Of a stretch of 44,376 nt of DNA, positions 10,344 through 27,320 are shown piece by piece. The translations under genes and the position numbers were made by a program. Location of the stretch: NCBI GenBank assembly GCA_902590755.1, contig CACIYA010000003.1, positions 1 to 44,376 on the forward strand, in the 5' to 3' direction. The DNA is from an uncultured Pelagibacteraceae bacterium. Lineage in GTDB: Bacteria; Pseudomonadota; Alphaproteobacteria; Pelagibacterales; Pelagibacteraceae. Under the pieces are notes generated by a model. The model had not been told where the DNA came from, did no database searches, and worked only from the letters and a program-made list of their open reading frames with translations. Every line of letters starts with the position of its first letter. Within the stretch, counting starts at the first letter, position 1.

Positions 10344-10591
10344 TTTTTACTCTTTTCTTTTTTTATTTTTTTTTCTACATCAATATTTTTAATATTCGAC
10401 TGATGTATAAAACTTTCTTTAGTTATAATTCCACCTTTGTTCTCTTTAGTTGGCTTTAAATGTTTTTTTATTAAATTAATTGATTTTATTTTAACTTTTT
10501 GTAAGCTTCTATTTATTTCTAGTATTTCACCTGTTTTCCCTTTGTCCTTTCCAGAAATTATTTTTACTTGAATACCTTTTTTTAATATCAT
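10340..10591 (-). CDS. rplX: 50S ribosomal protein L24 (short form)
   Basis: 83 aa, about 20 shorter than typical L24. The KOW motif is clear at the start (KIISGKDKGKTGEILEINRS, about 10-29). The C-terminal part is reduced to a Lys-rich tail. L24 starts 50S assembly by binding the 5' end of 23S rRNA. The shortening agrees with genome streamlining. It starts 1 bp after rplN and overlaps rplE by 4 bp. Confidence 0.95.
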   Translation of the reverse strand: MILKKGIQVKIISGKDKGKTGEILEINRSLQKVKIKSINLIKKHLKPTKENKGGIITKESFIHQSNIKNIDVEKKIKKEKSKK

Positions 10592-10592
10592 T

Positions 10593-10961
10593 TTAAAGAA
10601 CCTCCGGTGCTAAAGAAATTATTTTAGTATGGCCTCTAGATCTTAATTCTCTTGTAACAGGACCAAAAATTCTTGTTCCTATAGGTTCACCTTTATCATC
10701 AGTTAATACTACTGCATTATTATCAAATTGAACTTTTGATCCATCGTTTCTGTAGATCTCTTTTCTCGTGCGCACAACTACGGCTTTGTGTACTGCGCCT
10801 TTTTTAACTTTTCCTTTTGGAATTGCATCTTTAACACTAATCACAATTATATCTCCAACAGAGGCATATCTTCTTTTTGAGCCACCTAAAACTTTTATGC
10901 ACTCTACGATTTTAGCTCCTGTGTTGTCTGCTACAGCTAATTCTGTTTGAATTTGTATCAT
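10593..10961 (-). CDS. rplN: 50S ribosomal protein L14
   Basis: 122 aa, exactly the usual length. It starts [20 protein letters not shown] and contains [20 protein letters not shown] and [14 protein letters not shown]14 lies at the subunit interface and contacts L19 and 16S rRNA. It overlaps rpsQ by 4 bp. Confidence 0.98.
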   Translation of the reverse strand: MIQIQTELAVADNTGAKIVECIKVLGGSKRRYASVGDIIVISVKDAIPKGKVKKGAVHKAVVVRTRKEIYRNDGSKVQFDNNAVVLTDDKGEPIGTRIFGPVTRELRSRGHTKIISLAPEVL

Positions 10962-11188
10962 TTTTCAATAACCTGCCATGTTTTCTTTTTTGAAATTGGT
11001 TTACATTCAATTATAGAAACCTTTTCTCCTTCTTTAACATTGTTCTTTTCGTCGTGAGCGTGGTACTTCTTAGATCTTTTAATGACTTTCTCATAAAAAG
11101 GGTGTTTAAATTTTCTTGTTACCTCTACAACGATAGTTTTATTATTTTTAGCACTTACAACTGTTCCTTTAAGTATTTTTTTTGTCAT
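10958..11188 (-). CDS. rpsQ: 30S ribosomal protein S17
   Basis: 76 aa, on the short side for S17 (about 80-85). It has the OB-fold core with the conserved [20 protein letters not shown] and [17 protein letters not shown]. It binds the 5' domain of 16S rRNA early in assembly. The first 20 bp overlap the end of rpmC in another frame, a longer overlap than most in this block. Confidence 0.97.
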   Translation of the reverse strand: MTKKILKGTVVSAKNNKTIVVEVTRKFKHPFYEKVIKRSKKYHAHDEKNNVKEGEKVSIIECKPISKKKTWQVIEK

Positions 11189-11372
11189 TTTTTCCTTTAA
11201 TTAATGTATATAATCTTGCAACATTTTTTTTAATTTCATTAAATTGTGCAGGATTATTAATTTGATTATTTATCTTTTTAAATCTTAAATTGAATAAGTC
11301 TTTTTTAAGCATTAGTATTTTTTTCTCCGCTTGGTCTTTGGTTAATTGTTTATCTTCTTTTTTTTTTACCAT
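11169..11372 (-). CDS. rpmC: 50S ribosomal protein L29
   Basis: 67 aa, the usual small two-helix protein. The motif [28 protein letters not shown] is the L29 signature region. It sits at the tunnel exit beside L23 and helps dock SRP and trigger factor. It starts directly after rplP and overlaps rpsQ by 20 bp. Confidence 0.95.
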   Translation of the reverse strand: MVKKKEDKQLTKDQAEKKILMLKKDLFNLRFKKINNQINNPAQFNEIKKNVARLYTLIKGKNDKKNT

Positions 11373-11777
11373 TTATCTTTTTACAAATTTAGTTTTAATC
11401 GGTAATTTTGCAGATGCTTTATATAAAGCTTCTCTTGCAATTTCTTCACTTACTCCATCTACTTCAAAAATTATTCTCCCAGGTTTTACTCTACACGCAT
11501 AATATTCAGGAGATCCTTTCCCTTTTCCCATTCTTACTTCAGTTGGTTTCTTAGATACTGGAATATTGGGAAATATCCTTGTCCAGACTTTTCCAGTCCT
11601 TTTCATATACCTTGTTAATGCAACCCTTGCTGCCTCTATTTGTTTCCCAATTATTCTCTCTGGTTGAATGGCTTTTAATCCAAATTGACCATAATTTAAT
11701 TTAACCGCTCTTGCAGCGTTTCCATGTATTCTTCCTTTGAATGCTTTTCTGAATTTAGTTCTGACTGGTTGAAGCAT
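11373..11777 (-). CDS. rplP: 50S ribosomal protein L16
   Basis: 134 aa, near the usual 136-138. It starts [19 protein letters not shown] and contains the hallmark [21 protein letters not shown]16 contacts the elbow of A-site tRNA and organises the 50S A-site region. It overlaps rpsC by 23 bp, with the ATG inside the rpsC 3' end. Confidence 0.98.
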   Translation of the reverse strand: MLQPVRTKFRKAFKGRIHGNAARAVKLNYGQFGLKAIQPERIIGKQIEAARVALTRYMKRTGKVWTRIFPNIPVSKKPTEVRMGKGKGSPEYYACRVKPGRIIFEVDGVSEEIAREALYKASAKLPIKTKFVKR

Positions 11778-12441
11778 TTTTTACCCTTTCTTTTTTTTCT
11801 TTTTCAACATCTTTTGCCATAAGCTCACCTTTAAAAATCCATACTTTAACACCTATGATACCGTAAGTAGTTAAAGCTTCTGCAAAACCATAGTCTATGT
11901 CTGCTCTAAGCGTATGTGATGGTATACTGCCCTCTCTTAACCATTCAGTTCTAGCTATTTCGTTACCAGCTAGTCTGCCACTAAGCATAACTTTTATTCC
12001 TTTTGCGTTGAGTCTCATTGCAGACTGCATAGCTCTTTTCATAGCTCTTCTATAAGCCACTCTTTTTACAAGCTGTTGTGCAATATTTTCAGCAACAAGG
12101 TTGGAGTTTAACTCAGGTTTTTTTATTTCTTTGATGTTCACATTTACATCACCGTTTGTAATTTTCATTATATTTTTTTTAATTTTCTCAATGTCTGCAC
12201 CTTTTTTACCGATTACAAATCCTGGCCTTGATGTGTGAATAGAAATAGTACATTTTTTTGATGATCTCTCAATTATTATTTCAGATACTCCAGAATTTGT
12301 AATATTTTTTTTAATATATTTTCTAATTTTGAAATCCTCTATTAGATATCTTCCAAAATCTTTTTTCTTTGCAAACCAAGTTGAGTCCCAACCTCTGTTA
12401 ATACCTAAACGTAAACCTATAGGGTTAATTTTTTGTCCCAT
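11755..12441 (-). CDS. rpsC: 30S ribosomal protein S3
   Basis: 228 aa, normal. It has the start [20 protein letters not shown], a KH domain with [18 protein letters not shown] (about 74-91), and the C-terminal domain with [17 protein letters not shown]3 forms the mRNA entry helicase site with S4 and S5. The stop lies 23 bp inside rplP. Confidence 0.98.
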   Translation of the reverse strand: MGQKINPIGLRLGINRGWDSTWFAKKKDFGRYLIEDFKIRKYIKKNITNSGVSEIIIERSSKKCTISIHTSRPGFVIGKKGADIEKIKKNIMKITNGDVNVNIKEIKKPELNSNLVAENIAQQLVKRVAYRRAMKRAMQSAMRLNAKGIKVMLSGRLAGNEIARTEWLREGSIPSHTLRADIDYGFAEALTTYGIIGVKVWIFKGELMAKDVEKEKKERVKNASTSQN

Positions 12442-12821
12442 TACTTATTTACCTTTTTCTGTTTTATTGGCTCTTTTTTTTCTTCGAGAATTACCGTAAC
12501 TCTACTAAATGGTTTTTTTATAGGACTAGCTCTACCTTTAGCTCTAGGCCTATACCTCTTCATTACTAATGATTTTCCAACGTAAGCTTCTTTTACAAAC
12601 AAGTTGTCTATGTCGAATTGGTAATTGTTTTCTGCATTTGAAATAGCTGATTTTACAGTTTTGCTTACATCTTTAGCAATTCTTTTTCTTGTGAATTCTA
12701 AATCCCTTAAGACAACATCAACTTTTTTACCTTTAATAAAGTTACAAATTAATGAGAGTTTTCTAGGGCTTGATCTAATATTTTTATTAATTGCTTTGAC
12801 TAATGTATTGTTTTTTTCCAT
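12441..12821 (-). CDS. rplV: 50S ribosomal protein L22
   Basis: 126 aa. The conserved N-terminal [17 protein letters not shown] and the long beta hairpin that lines the peptide exit tunnel ([20 protein letters not shown]) are present. The hairpin is where macrolide-resistance changes fall in other bacteria; its length looks normal. It shares one base each with rpsS and rpsC. Confidence 0.97.
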   Translation of the reverse strand: MEKNNTLVKAINKNIRSSPRKLSLICNFIKGKKVDVVLRDLEFTRKRIAKDVSKTVKSAISNAENNYQFDIDNLFVKEAYVGKSLVMKRYRPRAKGRASPIKKPFSRVTVILEEKKEPIKQKKVNK

Positions 12822-13132
12822 TATTTTTTGTCTCCGCTAGCAGGTTTTTCCGCTGTTGCTGCAGCTTTTTTGTCTGCAGGTGTATGGCCTTTAAAAGTTC
12901 TAGTTGGAGCAAATTCTCCCAACTTATGCCCAACCATTTCCTCTGAAACTGTTATTGGAATAAATGTTTTTCCGTTATGAATCATAAAACTATGGCCTAC
13001 AAAATCTGGAATTATTGTAGAATCTCTAGACCAAGTTTTTATTGGTTTTTTATTTTGTGCACCTTTAAGTTTATCAATTTTTTTTAATAAACTAGGATGA
13101 ACAAAAGGACCTTTCCAAACTGATCTTGTCAT
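12821..13132 (-). CDS. rpsS: 30S ribosomal protein S19
   Basis: 103 aa, slightly longer than the usual 92 because of an Ala/Lys-rich tail (about 88-103). The core [19 protein letters not shown] and [16 protein letters not shown] is standard. S19 sits at the top of the 30S head and touches S13. It overlaps rplB by one base. Confidence 0.97.
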   Translation of the reverse strand: MTRSVWKGPFVHPSLLKKIDKLKGAQNKKPIKTWSRDSTIIPDFVGHSFMIHNGKTFIPITVSEEMVGHKLGEFAPTRTFKGHTPADKKAAATAEKPASGDKK

Positions 13133-13965
13133 TATTTATTCCTCTTCTTTCTTCTAGAAATTATAAATTTATCACTTCTTTTAGGTTTTCTAGTTTTTAA
13201 CCCTTTTGCTGATTGTCCCCAGGGAGAAACCGGACTTCTACCGCCAGAAGTTTTTCCCTCACCTCCACCGTGTGGGTGGTCTACTGGATTCATCGCAACT
13301 CCTCTAGTTTGAGGTCTTTTTCCTCTCCATCTGTTCCTTCCTGCTTTGCCAATTTTAATATTTTTTTGATCTGGATTAGAAACTATTCCAATTGTTGCAT
13401 TGCAATTATTGCTTACTTTTCTCATCTCACCTGATGAAAGTTTTAAAATAGCATAATCACCGTCAAATCCTGACAAAGTTACTGAGGAACCTGCTGAGCG
13501 AGCCAATTTAGCTCCATTTCCTGGAATTAGTTCAACGTTATGTAGTGAGGTACCAGGTGGAATATCTTTTAATTTAAGAGAATTTCCAATTTTAATCTCC
13601 ACGTTTTGACCTGATACAATAGAGTCTCCTTTTTTTAGACCTTGAGGGCAAATAATATATTTTTTTTCTTTGTCTTTATAATCTATTAAAGCTATATAAG
13701 CAGTCCTATTTGGATCGTATTCTATCCTCTCTACAGTTCCCACAACATCTCTTTTATTTCTATAAAAATCTATCACTCTATACTTATGTTTTGATCCTCC
13801 GCCTATATGTCTAGATGTAATTCTCCCATTATTATTTCTACCGCCTGTAAAATTTTGACCTTTCGTTAAAGGTTTGTATGGTGACCCTTTCCATAAAGTT
13901 TTTTTATCAATAACAACGGTTCCTCTGGTTGATTTTGTATAAGGTTTAAAAGTCTTCAATGCCAT
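13132..13965 (-). CDS. rplB: 50S ribosomal protein L2
   Basis: 277 aa, normal. The C-terminal region [19 protein letters not shown] includes the highly conserved His near the peptidyl transferase centre. The basic tail [20 protein letters not shown] is intact. L2 helps subunit joining and the active site. It lies 3 bp after rplW. Confidence 0.99.
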   Translation of the reverse strand: MALKTFKPYTKSTRGTVVIDKKTLWKGSPYKPLTKGQNFTGGRNNNGRITSRHIGGGSKHKYRVIDFYRNKRDVVGTVERIEYDPNRTAYIALIDYKDKEKKYIICPQGLKKGDSIVSGQNVEIKIGNSLKLKDIPPGTSLHNVELIPGNGAKLARSAGSSVTLSGFDGDYAILKLSSGEMRKVSNNCNATIGIVSNPDQKNIKIGKAGRNRWRGKRPQTRGVAMNPVDHPHGGGEGKTSGGRSPVSPWGQSAKGLKTRKPKRSDKFIISRRKKRNK

Positions 13966-13968
13966 TTT

Positions 13969-14262
13969 TTAAATTCCCGTTGTAAGGTCAATACTCTGAC
14001 CTTTTTTTAATGTTATAATTGCTTTTTTATAACCACTTTTGAAAGATTTTCTTCCTTGTTTCATTTTCACTTTTGTTTTTTGATTTATAATATTAATTTT
14101 TACAACATTAACCTTAAAAAGTTTTTCAATATTTTTTTTTATAATTGTTTTGCTAGCTTTGTTGTGAACTTTAAAAACTGTTTTATTTTGATCAGACATA
14201 ACTGTAGCTTTTTCAGTAATTATTGGACTTTTAATTGAGTCTATAAAATTAATTTTTTTCAT
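13969..14262 (-). CDS. rplW: 50S ribosomal protein L23
   Basis: 97 aa, normal. It has SPIITEKATVMSDQNKTVFKV at the N-terminus and the loop reaching into the tunnel. L23 is the docking site for trigger factor and SRP at the exit. The start lies 14 bp inside the end of rplD. Confidence 0.96.
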   Translation of the reverse strand: MKKINFIDSIKSPIITEKATVMSDQNKTVFKVHNKASKTIIKKNIEKLFKVNVVKINIINQKTKVKMKQGRKSFKSGYKKAIITLKKGQSIDLTTGI

Positions 14263-14884
14263 TTAATATTCTACCTTGAATTTTTTTAGCCGATGATGAT
14301 GTTATAATTACATTTTTGTATTTGAATAGATCATAAACATTTGCTCCATCATCTTTTATTATTTTAATATTTTTAATATTTCTAGCTGATCTATTTATGT
14401 TCTTTAAAGAGTCTTTATCTGATATTATTAAAGCGTTACTTAATTTATTTTTTTCTAAGAAATTATTAAAATCTTTTGTTTTTTTTATTTCTTTTTTTAC
14501 ATCGGCTAAAATGTGTAAATTTTTGTCTATATTTTTTTTAGATAACGTTTGAGCTAATGCAATTTTTCTTACTTTTTTATTTATTTTTTTTTCTTTATAG
14601 AAAGCACCTTTTGGTCCATGGGCTACTCCCCCACCAACAAAAATTGGAGCTTTCTTACTAGCATGACGAGCTCCACCACTTCCTTTTTGAGCTACTATTT
14701 TTTTTGTTGATCCTTTGATTTGGTTTCTTTGTTTTGTTTTAGCAACTCTTGGTTTTGAGTGATTAAGTTGCCAGTCTATAACAAATTTAATAAGCTTATG
14801 ATTTACTTTTAGATTTATAAGTTTATCTGATATCTCTATAGAGCTTGATTTTGATCCATCAATATTTAGCAGAGGCAGTTTCAT
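14249..14884 (-). CDS. rplD: 50S ribosomal protein L4
   Basis: 211 aa, normal. The extended loop lining the exit tunnel is recognisable (TKQRNQIKGSTKKIVAQKGSG through GGGVAHGPKGAFY). In E. coli L4 also represses the S10 operon; no leader structure for that is evident here because rpsJ follows fusA by 3 bp. It overlaps rplW by 14 bp and abuts rplC. Confidence 0.97.
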   Translation of the reverse strand: MKLPLLNIDGSKSSSIEISDKLINLKVNHKLIKFVIDWQLNHSKPRVAKTKQRNQIKGSTKKIVAQKGSGGARHASKKAPIFVGGGVAHGPKGAFYKEKKINKKVRKIALAQTLSKKNIDKNLHILADVKKEIKKTKDFNNFLEKNKLSNALIISDKDSLKNINRSARNIKNIKIIKDDGANVYDLFKYKNVIITSSSAKKIQGRILNEKN

Positions 14885-15589
14885 TTATTTTTTCCCCTTC
14901 TTTGCAGCTGATGCCTTGACTTTTGCTTCATGCTTCTCTTTGATTGTTTTTTTTCTAACGTTTTTTACAGATTCTCTTAAAAATACTTGAGTGTTTTTCG
15001 AACCTGGAATTGAACCTTTTAAATAGATTAAATTATTTTCTATATCAGATTTTATAACTTCTAAATTTAACATCGTCCTAATTTTATCACCCATATGTCC
15101 AGCCATTTTTTTTCCCTTAAATACTTTGCCAGGATCCTGCCTTTGACCTGTGGATCCATGAGATCTATGTGATACTGAAACACCATGTGATGCTCTTAGT
15201 CCGCCGAAATTCCATCTTTTCATAACTCCAGCAAAACCTTTACCAATTGTTTTAGATCTAACATCTAAAAATTTTTTGTCCTTAAATATTTCTAAACCTA
15301 GTTCATTACCTTCTTTATAAACATCAGTTTTTTGAACTCTAAATTCTTTTAATATTTTTTTTGGTTCTGTATTTTTTTTTGTAAAATAACCTTTCATTTG
15401 TTTTGTAAGTTTTGAGTTTTTTAGTTTGAAAAAACCTACTTTGATTGCTGAATAACCTCTTTTATCCTCGTTAATAATATCCAGCACTCTACCTTTTTCG
15501 ACTTTAATTACCGTTACAGGAACTGATTGACCTGTATCCATAAACTCTCTTGTCATTCCAATTTTTGTGCCTATTAATCCTATGCTCAT
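14885..15589 (-). CDS. rplC: 50S ribosomal protein L3
   Basis: 234 aa, about 25 longer than E. coli L3 because of a Lys/Ala-rich tail. The active-site-reaching loop with FAGVMKRWNFGG and the methylatable-Gln region STGQRQDPGKVFKGKKMAGH are complete. It starts from IGLIGTKIGMTREF. An A9 tract (15372-15380) is in frame and does not disrupt the gene. Confidence 0.98.
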   Translation of the reverse strand: MSIGLIGTKIGMTREFMDTGQSVPVTVIKVEKGRVLDIINEDKRGYSAIKVGFFKLKNSKLTKQMKGYFTKKNTEPKKILKEFRVQKTDVYKEGNELGLEIFKDKKFLDVRSKTIGKGFAGVMKRWNFGGLRASHGVSVSHRSHGSTGQRQDPGKVFKGKKMAGHMGDKIRTMLNLEVIKSDIENNLIYLKGSIPGSKNTQVFLRESVKNVRKKTIKEKHEAKVKASAAKKGKK

Positions 15590-15592
15590 AAA

Positions 15593-15901
15593 TTAAATCT
15601 TTATTTCTATATCTACTCCAGACGCTAAATCTAACTTCATTAATGCCTCAACTGTCTGAGGAGTAGGTTCAATTATATCAATTAATCTTTTGTGTGTTCT
15701 TGACTCAAACTGCTCTCTGCTTTTTTTATCAATGTGTGGAGATCTTAAAACTGTATATCTCTCAATCCGAGTAGGTAAAGGTATAGGCCCTTTGACTTGT
15801 GCTCCAGTCCTTTTAGCAGTATTTACGATCTCCTCTGTAGAAAGATCTAAAATCTTATTATCGTATGCTTTTAAGTGTATTCTTATATTTTGATTTTCCA
15901 T
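15593..15901 (-). CDS. rpsJ: 30S ribosomal protein S10 (NusE)
   Basis: 102 aa, normal. It contains [20 protein letters not shown] and [20 protein letters not shown]10 is a head protein and also NusE, which bridges NusG (encoded in the same block) and the leading ribosome. It starts only 3 bp after fusA, so the S10 operon has no promoter of its own visible here. Confidence 0.98.
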   Translation of the reverse strand: MENQNIRIHLKAYDNKILDLSTEEIVNTAKRTGAQVKGPIPLPTRIERYTVLRSPHIDKKSREQFESRTHKRLIDIIEPTPQTVEALMKLDLASGVDIEIKI

Positions 15902-15904
15902 AAT

Positions 15905-17977
15905 TTAAGCTAGTTTTTTTGTCACCTCATCTTGAACATTTTGTGGCACTTTATCATAATGACTGAATTGCATTGTGTATTGTGCTCTTCCTTGAGTTGA
16001 TGATCTTAGGTTATTGATATATCCAAACATATTTGCTAAAGGCACAACCGCATTAATTGCTGTAGCATTACCCCTAGGCTCTGTAGAACCAACTTGACCT
16101 CTTCTGCTGTTTAAATCTCCTATAACATCACCCATAAATTCTTCAGGAGTTACAACTTCAACCTTCATCATTGGTTCTAGTAATTTTAATGTTGCTTTTT
16201 GACAAGCTTCTCTGAAACAAGATCTGCTTGCAATTTCAAAGGCTAAAACACTTGAGTCTACGTCGTGATGAAGACCATCTAATATTTTTACTTTATAATC
16301 TATGATTGGAAAACCTGCTAAAATTCCACTATCTGAAACACTTTCTACACCTTTCTCTACTCCTGGAATAAACTCTTTCGGAATAGATCCTCCTTTAATT
16401 AGATTTTCAACTTCTCTCCCCTTACCTGCTTCTAAAGGCTCTACACTTAGTTTGACTTTAGCAAATTGACCAGCACCGCCACTTTGTTTTTTGTGAATAT
16501 ACTCCATTTCTGCAGAACCTAATATAGTTTCTCTGTAAGCCACTTGTGGGGCACCTATATTTGCTTCTACTTTAAATTCTCTTTTCATTCTATCTACTAT
16601 GATATCCAAATGTAGCTCACCCATACCTTTAATAATGGTTTGACCTGACTCTTCATCTGAAGAGACTCTAAATGAAGGATCTTCTTTAGCTAACCTTGCT
16701 AATGCCTCACCCATTTTTTCTTGGTCACCTTTTGTTTTTGGTTCTACAGCAATTTCTATAACTGGGTCTGGAAATTCCATAGGTTCAAGTAAAATTGGAT
16801 TTTTTGAGTCACATAAAGTATGTCCAGTAATAGTATGTTTAAGCCCAGCCAAAGCTACTATATCTCCTGCTGTAGCAGACTTAATATCTTCCCTGCTATT
16901 AGCATGCATAAGCAACATTCTGCCAATTCTCTCATCTTTATCTTTTGATGAATTTAATATAGATGTACCTGCATTAAGTGTACCAGAATAAATTCTGATA
17001 AATGTTAAAGATCCAACAAATGGATCGTTTGCAACTTTAAATGCTAAAGCAGAAAAGCTTTCTTTTTCATCAAATTTCATCGTAACTTTTTCCTCTGAAC
17101 CAACTTTTGTTCCTTCTATTGATTTAAGATCCTGCGGACTTGGTAAGTAATCAATTACAGCATCAAGCAGAGGCTGAACTCCTTTATTTTTAAAGGCAGA
17201 GCCTGTTAGGATTGGAACAAAGCTAAACGACAAAGTTCCTTTTCTTATACATTTTATCAAATCTGTTTCTGATGGCTCTTTTCCGTCTAAGTAAGCCTCC
17301 ATTAATTTTTCATCTTGTTCTACTGCAGTCTCTACAAGATCTTTTCTATACTTTTCTGCCTTATCTTTTATATCTTGTGGAATATCTACATAATCAAATT
17401 TTGCTCCAAGGTCCTCATTTTGCCAAACAACACCTTTCATTTTAACAAGGTCTACTATACCTTTGAGATCAGCTTCAGAACCAATTGGCAATTGTAAAGG
17501 CAAAGGTTTGCAACCTAATCTATCTTTTATCATTTCAACACAACGATAAAAATCAGCACCAGTTCTATCTAGTTTATTGACAAAACATATTCTTGGTACT
17601 TTATACTTATCTGCCTGTCTCCATACAGTTTCAGATTGAGGTTCAACTCCGGCTACTCCATCAAAAACTGCTACTGCACCGTCTAAAACTTTTAAAGATC
17701 TTTCAACTTCAATCGTGAAATCTACGTGTCCTGGTGTATCAATAATGTTAATTCTATGGTCCCTCCAGAAACATGTTGTAGCGGCAGAAGTAATAGTAAT
17801 ACCTCTCTCTTGTTCCTGTTCCATCCAGTCCATAGTTGCTGCACCATCATGAACCTCTCCTATTTTATGACTTTTTCCAGTGTAATATAAAATTCTCTCA
17901 GTAGTAGTAGTTTTACCAGCATCTATATGCGCCATAATTCCGATGTTTCTATATTTATCTAAATTGTATTTAGCCAT
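15905..17977 (-). CDS. fusA: Translation elongation factor G
   Basis: 690 aa, normal. G1 is [14 protein letters not shown] (about 16-29), G3 [15 protein letters not shown] (about 80-94) and G4 NKLD near 135. Domains II-V follow, with a complete domain IV (YRETI onward). EF-G drives translocation with GTP. It lies 6 bp after rpsG and 3 bp before rpsJ. In many bacteria tuf follows fusA; here tuf is at the far upstream end of the block instead. Confidence 0.98.
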   Translation of the reverse strand: MAKYNLDKYRNIGIMAHIDAGKTTTTERILYYTGKSHKIGEVHDGAATMDWMEQEQERGITITSAATTCFWRDHRINIIDTPGHVDFTIEVERSLKVLDGAVAVFDGVAGVEPQSETVWRQADKYKVPRICFVNKLDRTGADFYRCVEMIKDRLGCKPLPLQLPIGSEADLKGIVDLVKMKGVVWQNEDLGAKFDYVDIPQDIKDKAEKYRKDLVETAVEQDEKLMEAYLDGKEPSETDLIKCIRKGTLSFSFVPILTGSAFKNKGVQPLLDAVIDYLPSPQDLKSIEGTKVGSEEKVTMKFDEKESFSALAFKVANDPFVGSLTFIRIYSGTLNAGTSILNSSKDKDERIGRMLLMHANSREDIKSATAGDIVALAGLKHTITGHTLCDSKNPILLEPMEFPDPVIEIAVEPKTKGDQEKMGEALARLAKEDPSFRVSSDEESGQTIIKGMGELHLDIIVDRMKREFKVEANIGAPQVAYRETILGSAEMEYIHKKQSGGAGQFAKVKLSVEPLEAGKGREVENLIKGGSIPKEFIPGVEKGVESVSDSGILAGFPIIDYKVKILDGLHHDVDSSVLAFEIASRSCFREACQKATLKLLEPMMKVEVVTPEEFMGDVIGDLNSRRGQVGSTEPRGNATAINAVVPLANMFGYINNLRSSTQGRAQYTMQFSHYDKVPQNVQDEVTKKLA

Positions 17978-17983
17978 AAATCC

Positions 17984-18454
17984 TTACCATCTAAAATGTG
18001 CAAAAGCTTTGTTTGCTTCGGCCATTTTATGAGTATCTTCTCTTTTCTTTATCGCTGATCCTTTATTTTGAGAGGCATCCATTATCTCAGCATAAAGTTT
18101 TTCAGCCATAGTTTTATTTTTTCTCTTTCTTGTTGCGTCCATTATCCATCTTAATGCTAAAGCTTGAGCTCTTTTTGACTTAACCTCTACAGGTACTTGA
18201 TATGTAGCACCTCCAACTCTTCTAGATCTACACTCTAAATTTGGCTTTACATTACTTATTGCCGAGTTAAAAATTTTAAGAGGATCTTCATTGTTTTTTG
18301 TTTTAATTCTATCTAATGCGTCATATAAGATTTTTTCTGCTCTAGATCTTTTTCCATCATACATTATTGAATTGATAAACTTTGAGACTACTTCAGAATG
18401 AAATTTTGGGTCCGGATAAACTTTTCTAATTGGGGCTTTTCTTTTTCTAGACAT
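17984..18454 (-). CDS. rpsG: 30S ribosomal protein S7
   Basis: 156 aa, exactly usual. It begins [20 protein letters not shown] and contains [20 protein letters not shown], the part near the E-site tRNA. S7 nucleates assembly of the 3' domain of 16S rRNA and represses the str operon in E. coli. It lies 3 bp after rpsL and 6 bp before fusA. Confidence 0.98.
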   Translation of the reverse strand: MSRKRKAPIRKVYPDPKFHSEVVSKFINSIMYDGKRSRAEKILYDALDRIKTKNNEDPLKIFNSAISNVKPNLECRSRRVGGATYQVPVEVKSKRAQALALRWIMDATRKRKNKTMAEKLYAEIMDASQNKGSAIKKREDTHKMAEANKAFAHFRW

Positions 18455-18457
18455 AAA

Positions 18458-18829
18458 TTATTTTGGTTTTTTAGCTCCGTAAAGGGATCTTCTCTTTTTT
18501 CGATTTGCTACGCCTTGGGTGTCTAAATTTCCTCTTAATATATGATACCTTACTCCGGGCAAATCTTTTACTCTTCCTCCACGTAGCAACACGACAGAGT
18601 GTTCTTGTAAATTATGACCTTCTCCAGGAATATAAGCAGTAACTTCAAAACCATTTGATAATCTTACTCTAGCTACTTTCCTTAATGCAGAATTTGGTTT
18701 TTTAGGTGTAGTAGTATAAACTTTTACACATACACCTCTTTTCAAAGGTTGTCTTTCAAGTGCAGGAACTTTGTTACGAGTGATAGGTTTTATTCTGCTC
18801 TTTTTTATTAACTGGTTAATCGTAGGCAT
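18458..18829 (-). CDS. rpsL: 30S ribosomal protein S12
   Basis: 123 aa, usual. It contains [19 protein letters not shown] and [17 protein letters not shown]. The two lysines whose change gives streptomycin resistance in other bacteria (E. coli K43 and K88, counting Met) are both Lys here. S12 monitors decoding at the A site. It is the first gene of the str section and is preceded by a probable promoter and a structured leader. Confidence 0.98.
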   Translation of the reverse strand: MPTINQLIKKSRIKPITRNKVPALERQPLKRGVCVKVYTTTPKKPNSALRKVARVRLSNGFEVTAYIPGEGHNLQEHSVVLLRGGRVKDLPGVRYHILRGNLDTQGVANRKKRRSLYGAKKPK

Positions 18830-18873
18830 ATAGTTTATTTTGAAGTAAAAGAAGGTTAACCAGGGTAAATCTT

Positions 18874-18910
18874 GTTAGTGTTTAAGGTTATGTAACACCT
18901 TACTTCTAAC
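18874..18910 (-). promoter_or_regulatory. Two-step hairpin in the rpsL (str operon) leader
   Basis: On the minus strand an outer arm pair GTTAG/CTAAC (5 bp) encloses an inner pair TAAGGT/ACCTTA (6 bp, 8-nt loop), with small internal loops between them. It lies between the likely transcription start (near 18920) and the rpsL ATG at 18829. No U run follows, so it does not look like an intrinsic terminator. It may be a leader control element, for example a ribosomal-protein binding site; this is inference. Confidence 0.5.
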
Positions 18911-18925
18911 ATTCAAAATGTGCCG

Positions 18926-18954
18926 TAAACTAACACCGAATAAATAAATGTCAA
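18926..18954 (-). promoter_or_regulatory. Probable sigma-70 promoter of the str section
   Basis: The minus strand has a perfect -35 TTGACA (18954-18949). A -10-like TAGTTT (18932-18927, spacer 16) or AGTTTA (18931-18926, spacer 17) follows. It sits in the 149-bp gap between rpoC and rpsL, the longest gap in the ribosomal block, so an extra promoter is plausible here. Confidence 0.6.
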
Positions 18955-21136
18955 TATTAAATAGGATGGTTTTAAAATTTAGGCAGTCTGATCAGGGGCT
19001 TTAGAGGCGGATTCTAGCTCTTGATTTTTTAATTCTTCAAGTCTCAATTTATCTTGCTCTCTTGCTTGTTTATCCCACTCTATTTTAGTCAAGCCTGTTC
19101 CAGCTGGAACGAGCCTTCCAACAATAACATTTTCTTTTAAACCCTCTAATGAATCCGTTTTTCCCTTTATAGACGCATCAGTAAGCACTCTAGTTGTTTC
19201 TTGGAAAGATGCTGCAGAAATAAAGGAGTTAGTTTGTAAAGAAGCTTTAGTTATACCTAATAAAACTCTTTCATATGAAGCAGCTTTTTTCTTCTCATCT
19301 CTAAGATTGCTATTAATTTTGTTTATTTCTAATAAATCAATTACCTCGCCAGTAAGTAATTCTGAATCTCCTGGGTCTTTAACCTCAACTCTTTTTAACA
19401 TCTGTCTAACAATTGTTTCAATGTGTTTATCATTTATTACAACTCCTTGTAGACGATAAACTTCTTGCACCTCGGTAACAAAATATTCCGTCAATTTTTC
19501 AACACCTAATATTCTGAGTATATCATGCGGAGCGGGACTTCCATCTAGTAAGTATTCACCTTTTTTTATTTTTTCTCCCTGGTTGAAATTTACATGTTTA
19601 CCTTTTGGAATTAAATAATTTGAAGTTTCTCCATTAGATGAGACTATTGAAATTTTTTGTTTTCCTCTCACCTCCTTGCCGAATTGAATAACGCCATCAT
19701 TTTCAGCGATTATAGCACTATCTTTAGGTCTTCTTGCTTCAAATAACTCAGCAACTCTTGGTAAGCCACCAGTAATATCTTTTGTTTTGGAAGTTTCCTT
19801 CGGTAATCTTGCTAAAACATCACCCGCAGAAATTTTTTGTCCATCTTTAACTGATAAAATAGTATCTGGGACTAAATAATATCTAGCTTCATTTCCGTCA
19901 GCTTTTTTTATGATTTCTCCTTTTTCATTTCTTAGAGTAATTCTAGGTTTTAATTCAGAATTTTTTGATGACGATTTCCAATCTGTAACAGATTTAGACG
20001 AAAGACCAGTGGCATCATCAAGAGTTTCGGTTAAAGAACTACCTTCCATTAAATCCATATAGTTAACAATACCGCTTGTCTCGGCAATAACAGGAAGTGT
20101 GTATGGATCCCACTCTGCTATTTTTTTTCCTTTATCAATTAAATCTCCATCTTTAAAAAATAATTTTGATCCATAATTCACTTTGTAAATAGCTAACTGA
20201 CGACCGTTATCATCTTCAAGACTTAATTGGGTATTTCTTCCCATAACTATAATATTCTTTTTTGAGTCCTCTATTAAGTTTTTATTTATAATATTAAGTT
20301 TTCCTTTGGTTTGCGAAATAATTTGAGATTCTTCTTTAATTTGGGCGGTTCCACCAACGTGAAATGTTCTCATTGTTAATTGAGTGCCGGGTTCACCGAT
20401 AGATTGAGCAGCAATCATTCCGACTGCTTCACCTACATTTACTAATTTACCTCTTGCTAAATCTCTTCCGTAACAAATTTGGCAAACCCCTTTGGTAGAA
20501 GCGCAAGTTATCACAGAATAAACTTTTACTGATTTTACACCTGCTGCATCAATTTTTTCACAATCAAATTCGTCTATTAATTTATCTTTTTTAATTATCA
20601 CCTCACCAGTAACAGGGTTTTTAATATTTTCAGCTATTACTCTACCTAAAACTCTCTCAGATAAACTTACTAATATATTTCCACCCTCAATAATTTCTGA
20701 AATAGTAACTGAGGACCTAATTTTTGGGTCACATTCTGATTTTGTAATCTGAACATCCTGAGCAACATCGCACAACCTCCTTGTTAAATAACCTGAATTG
20801 GCAGTTTTTAAGGCTGTATCGGCTAATCCTTTTCTAGCTCCATGGGTTGAATTAAAGTACTCTAAAACTGTTAATCCTTCTTTAAAATTTGATATAATTG
20901 GAGTTTCTATAATTTCACCAGAAGGTTTTGCAATTAAACCTCTCATGCCTGCAAGTTGTTTCATTTGCGCCTGTGAACCTCTTGCTCCGGAGTCAGCCAT
21001 CATATAAACTGAATTAGTTTCAATTCTATCATCATCGTAAGTTCTTTCAGCTGAAGATATTTCTTTCATCATCTCATTTGCAACTGTATCTGTGCATTTA
21101 GACCAGATATCAACAACTTTATTATATTTCTCTCCT

Positions 21137-27259
<6,123 letters not shown>

Positions 27260-27273
27260 CAAATAACAAAAAC

Positions 27274-27301
27274 TTTATTGCAAGTTTAAACTAGCAATAA
27301 A
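27274..27301 (-). promoter_or_regulatory. rplL-rpoB intergenic hairpin (attenuator or processing site)
   Basis: The arms TTTATTGC and GCAATAAA pair perfectly (8 bp) around a 12-base centre that is itself nearly palindromic. On the minus strand it falls 20 nt after the rplL stop, 15 nt before the rpoB ATG, and is followed by GTTTTTGTT. In E. coli this junction holds an attenuator and an RNase III site that set rpoBC below L7/L12 levels; the same role is inferred here. The stem is AT-rich, so termination would be partial at most. Confidence 0.55.
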
Positions 27302-27320
27302 ATTTGGTCTTAAATTTTGT

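Noticed and set aside
9721-10392. Long plus-strand ORF opposite rpsN and rplE
   Set aside because: It is a Phe/Leu-rich antisense shadow of well-supported ribosomal protein genes; the same holds for the other plus-strand frames in the block.
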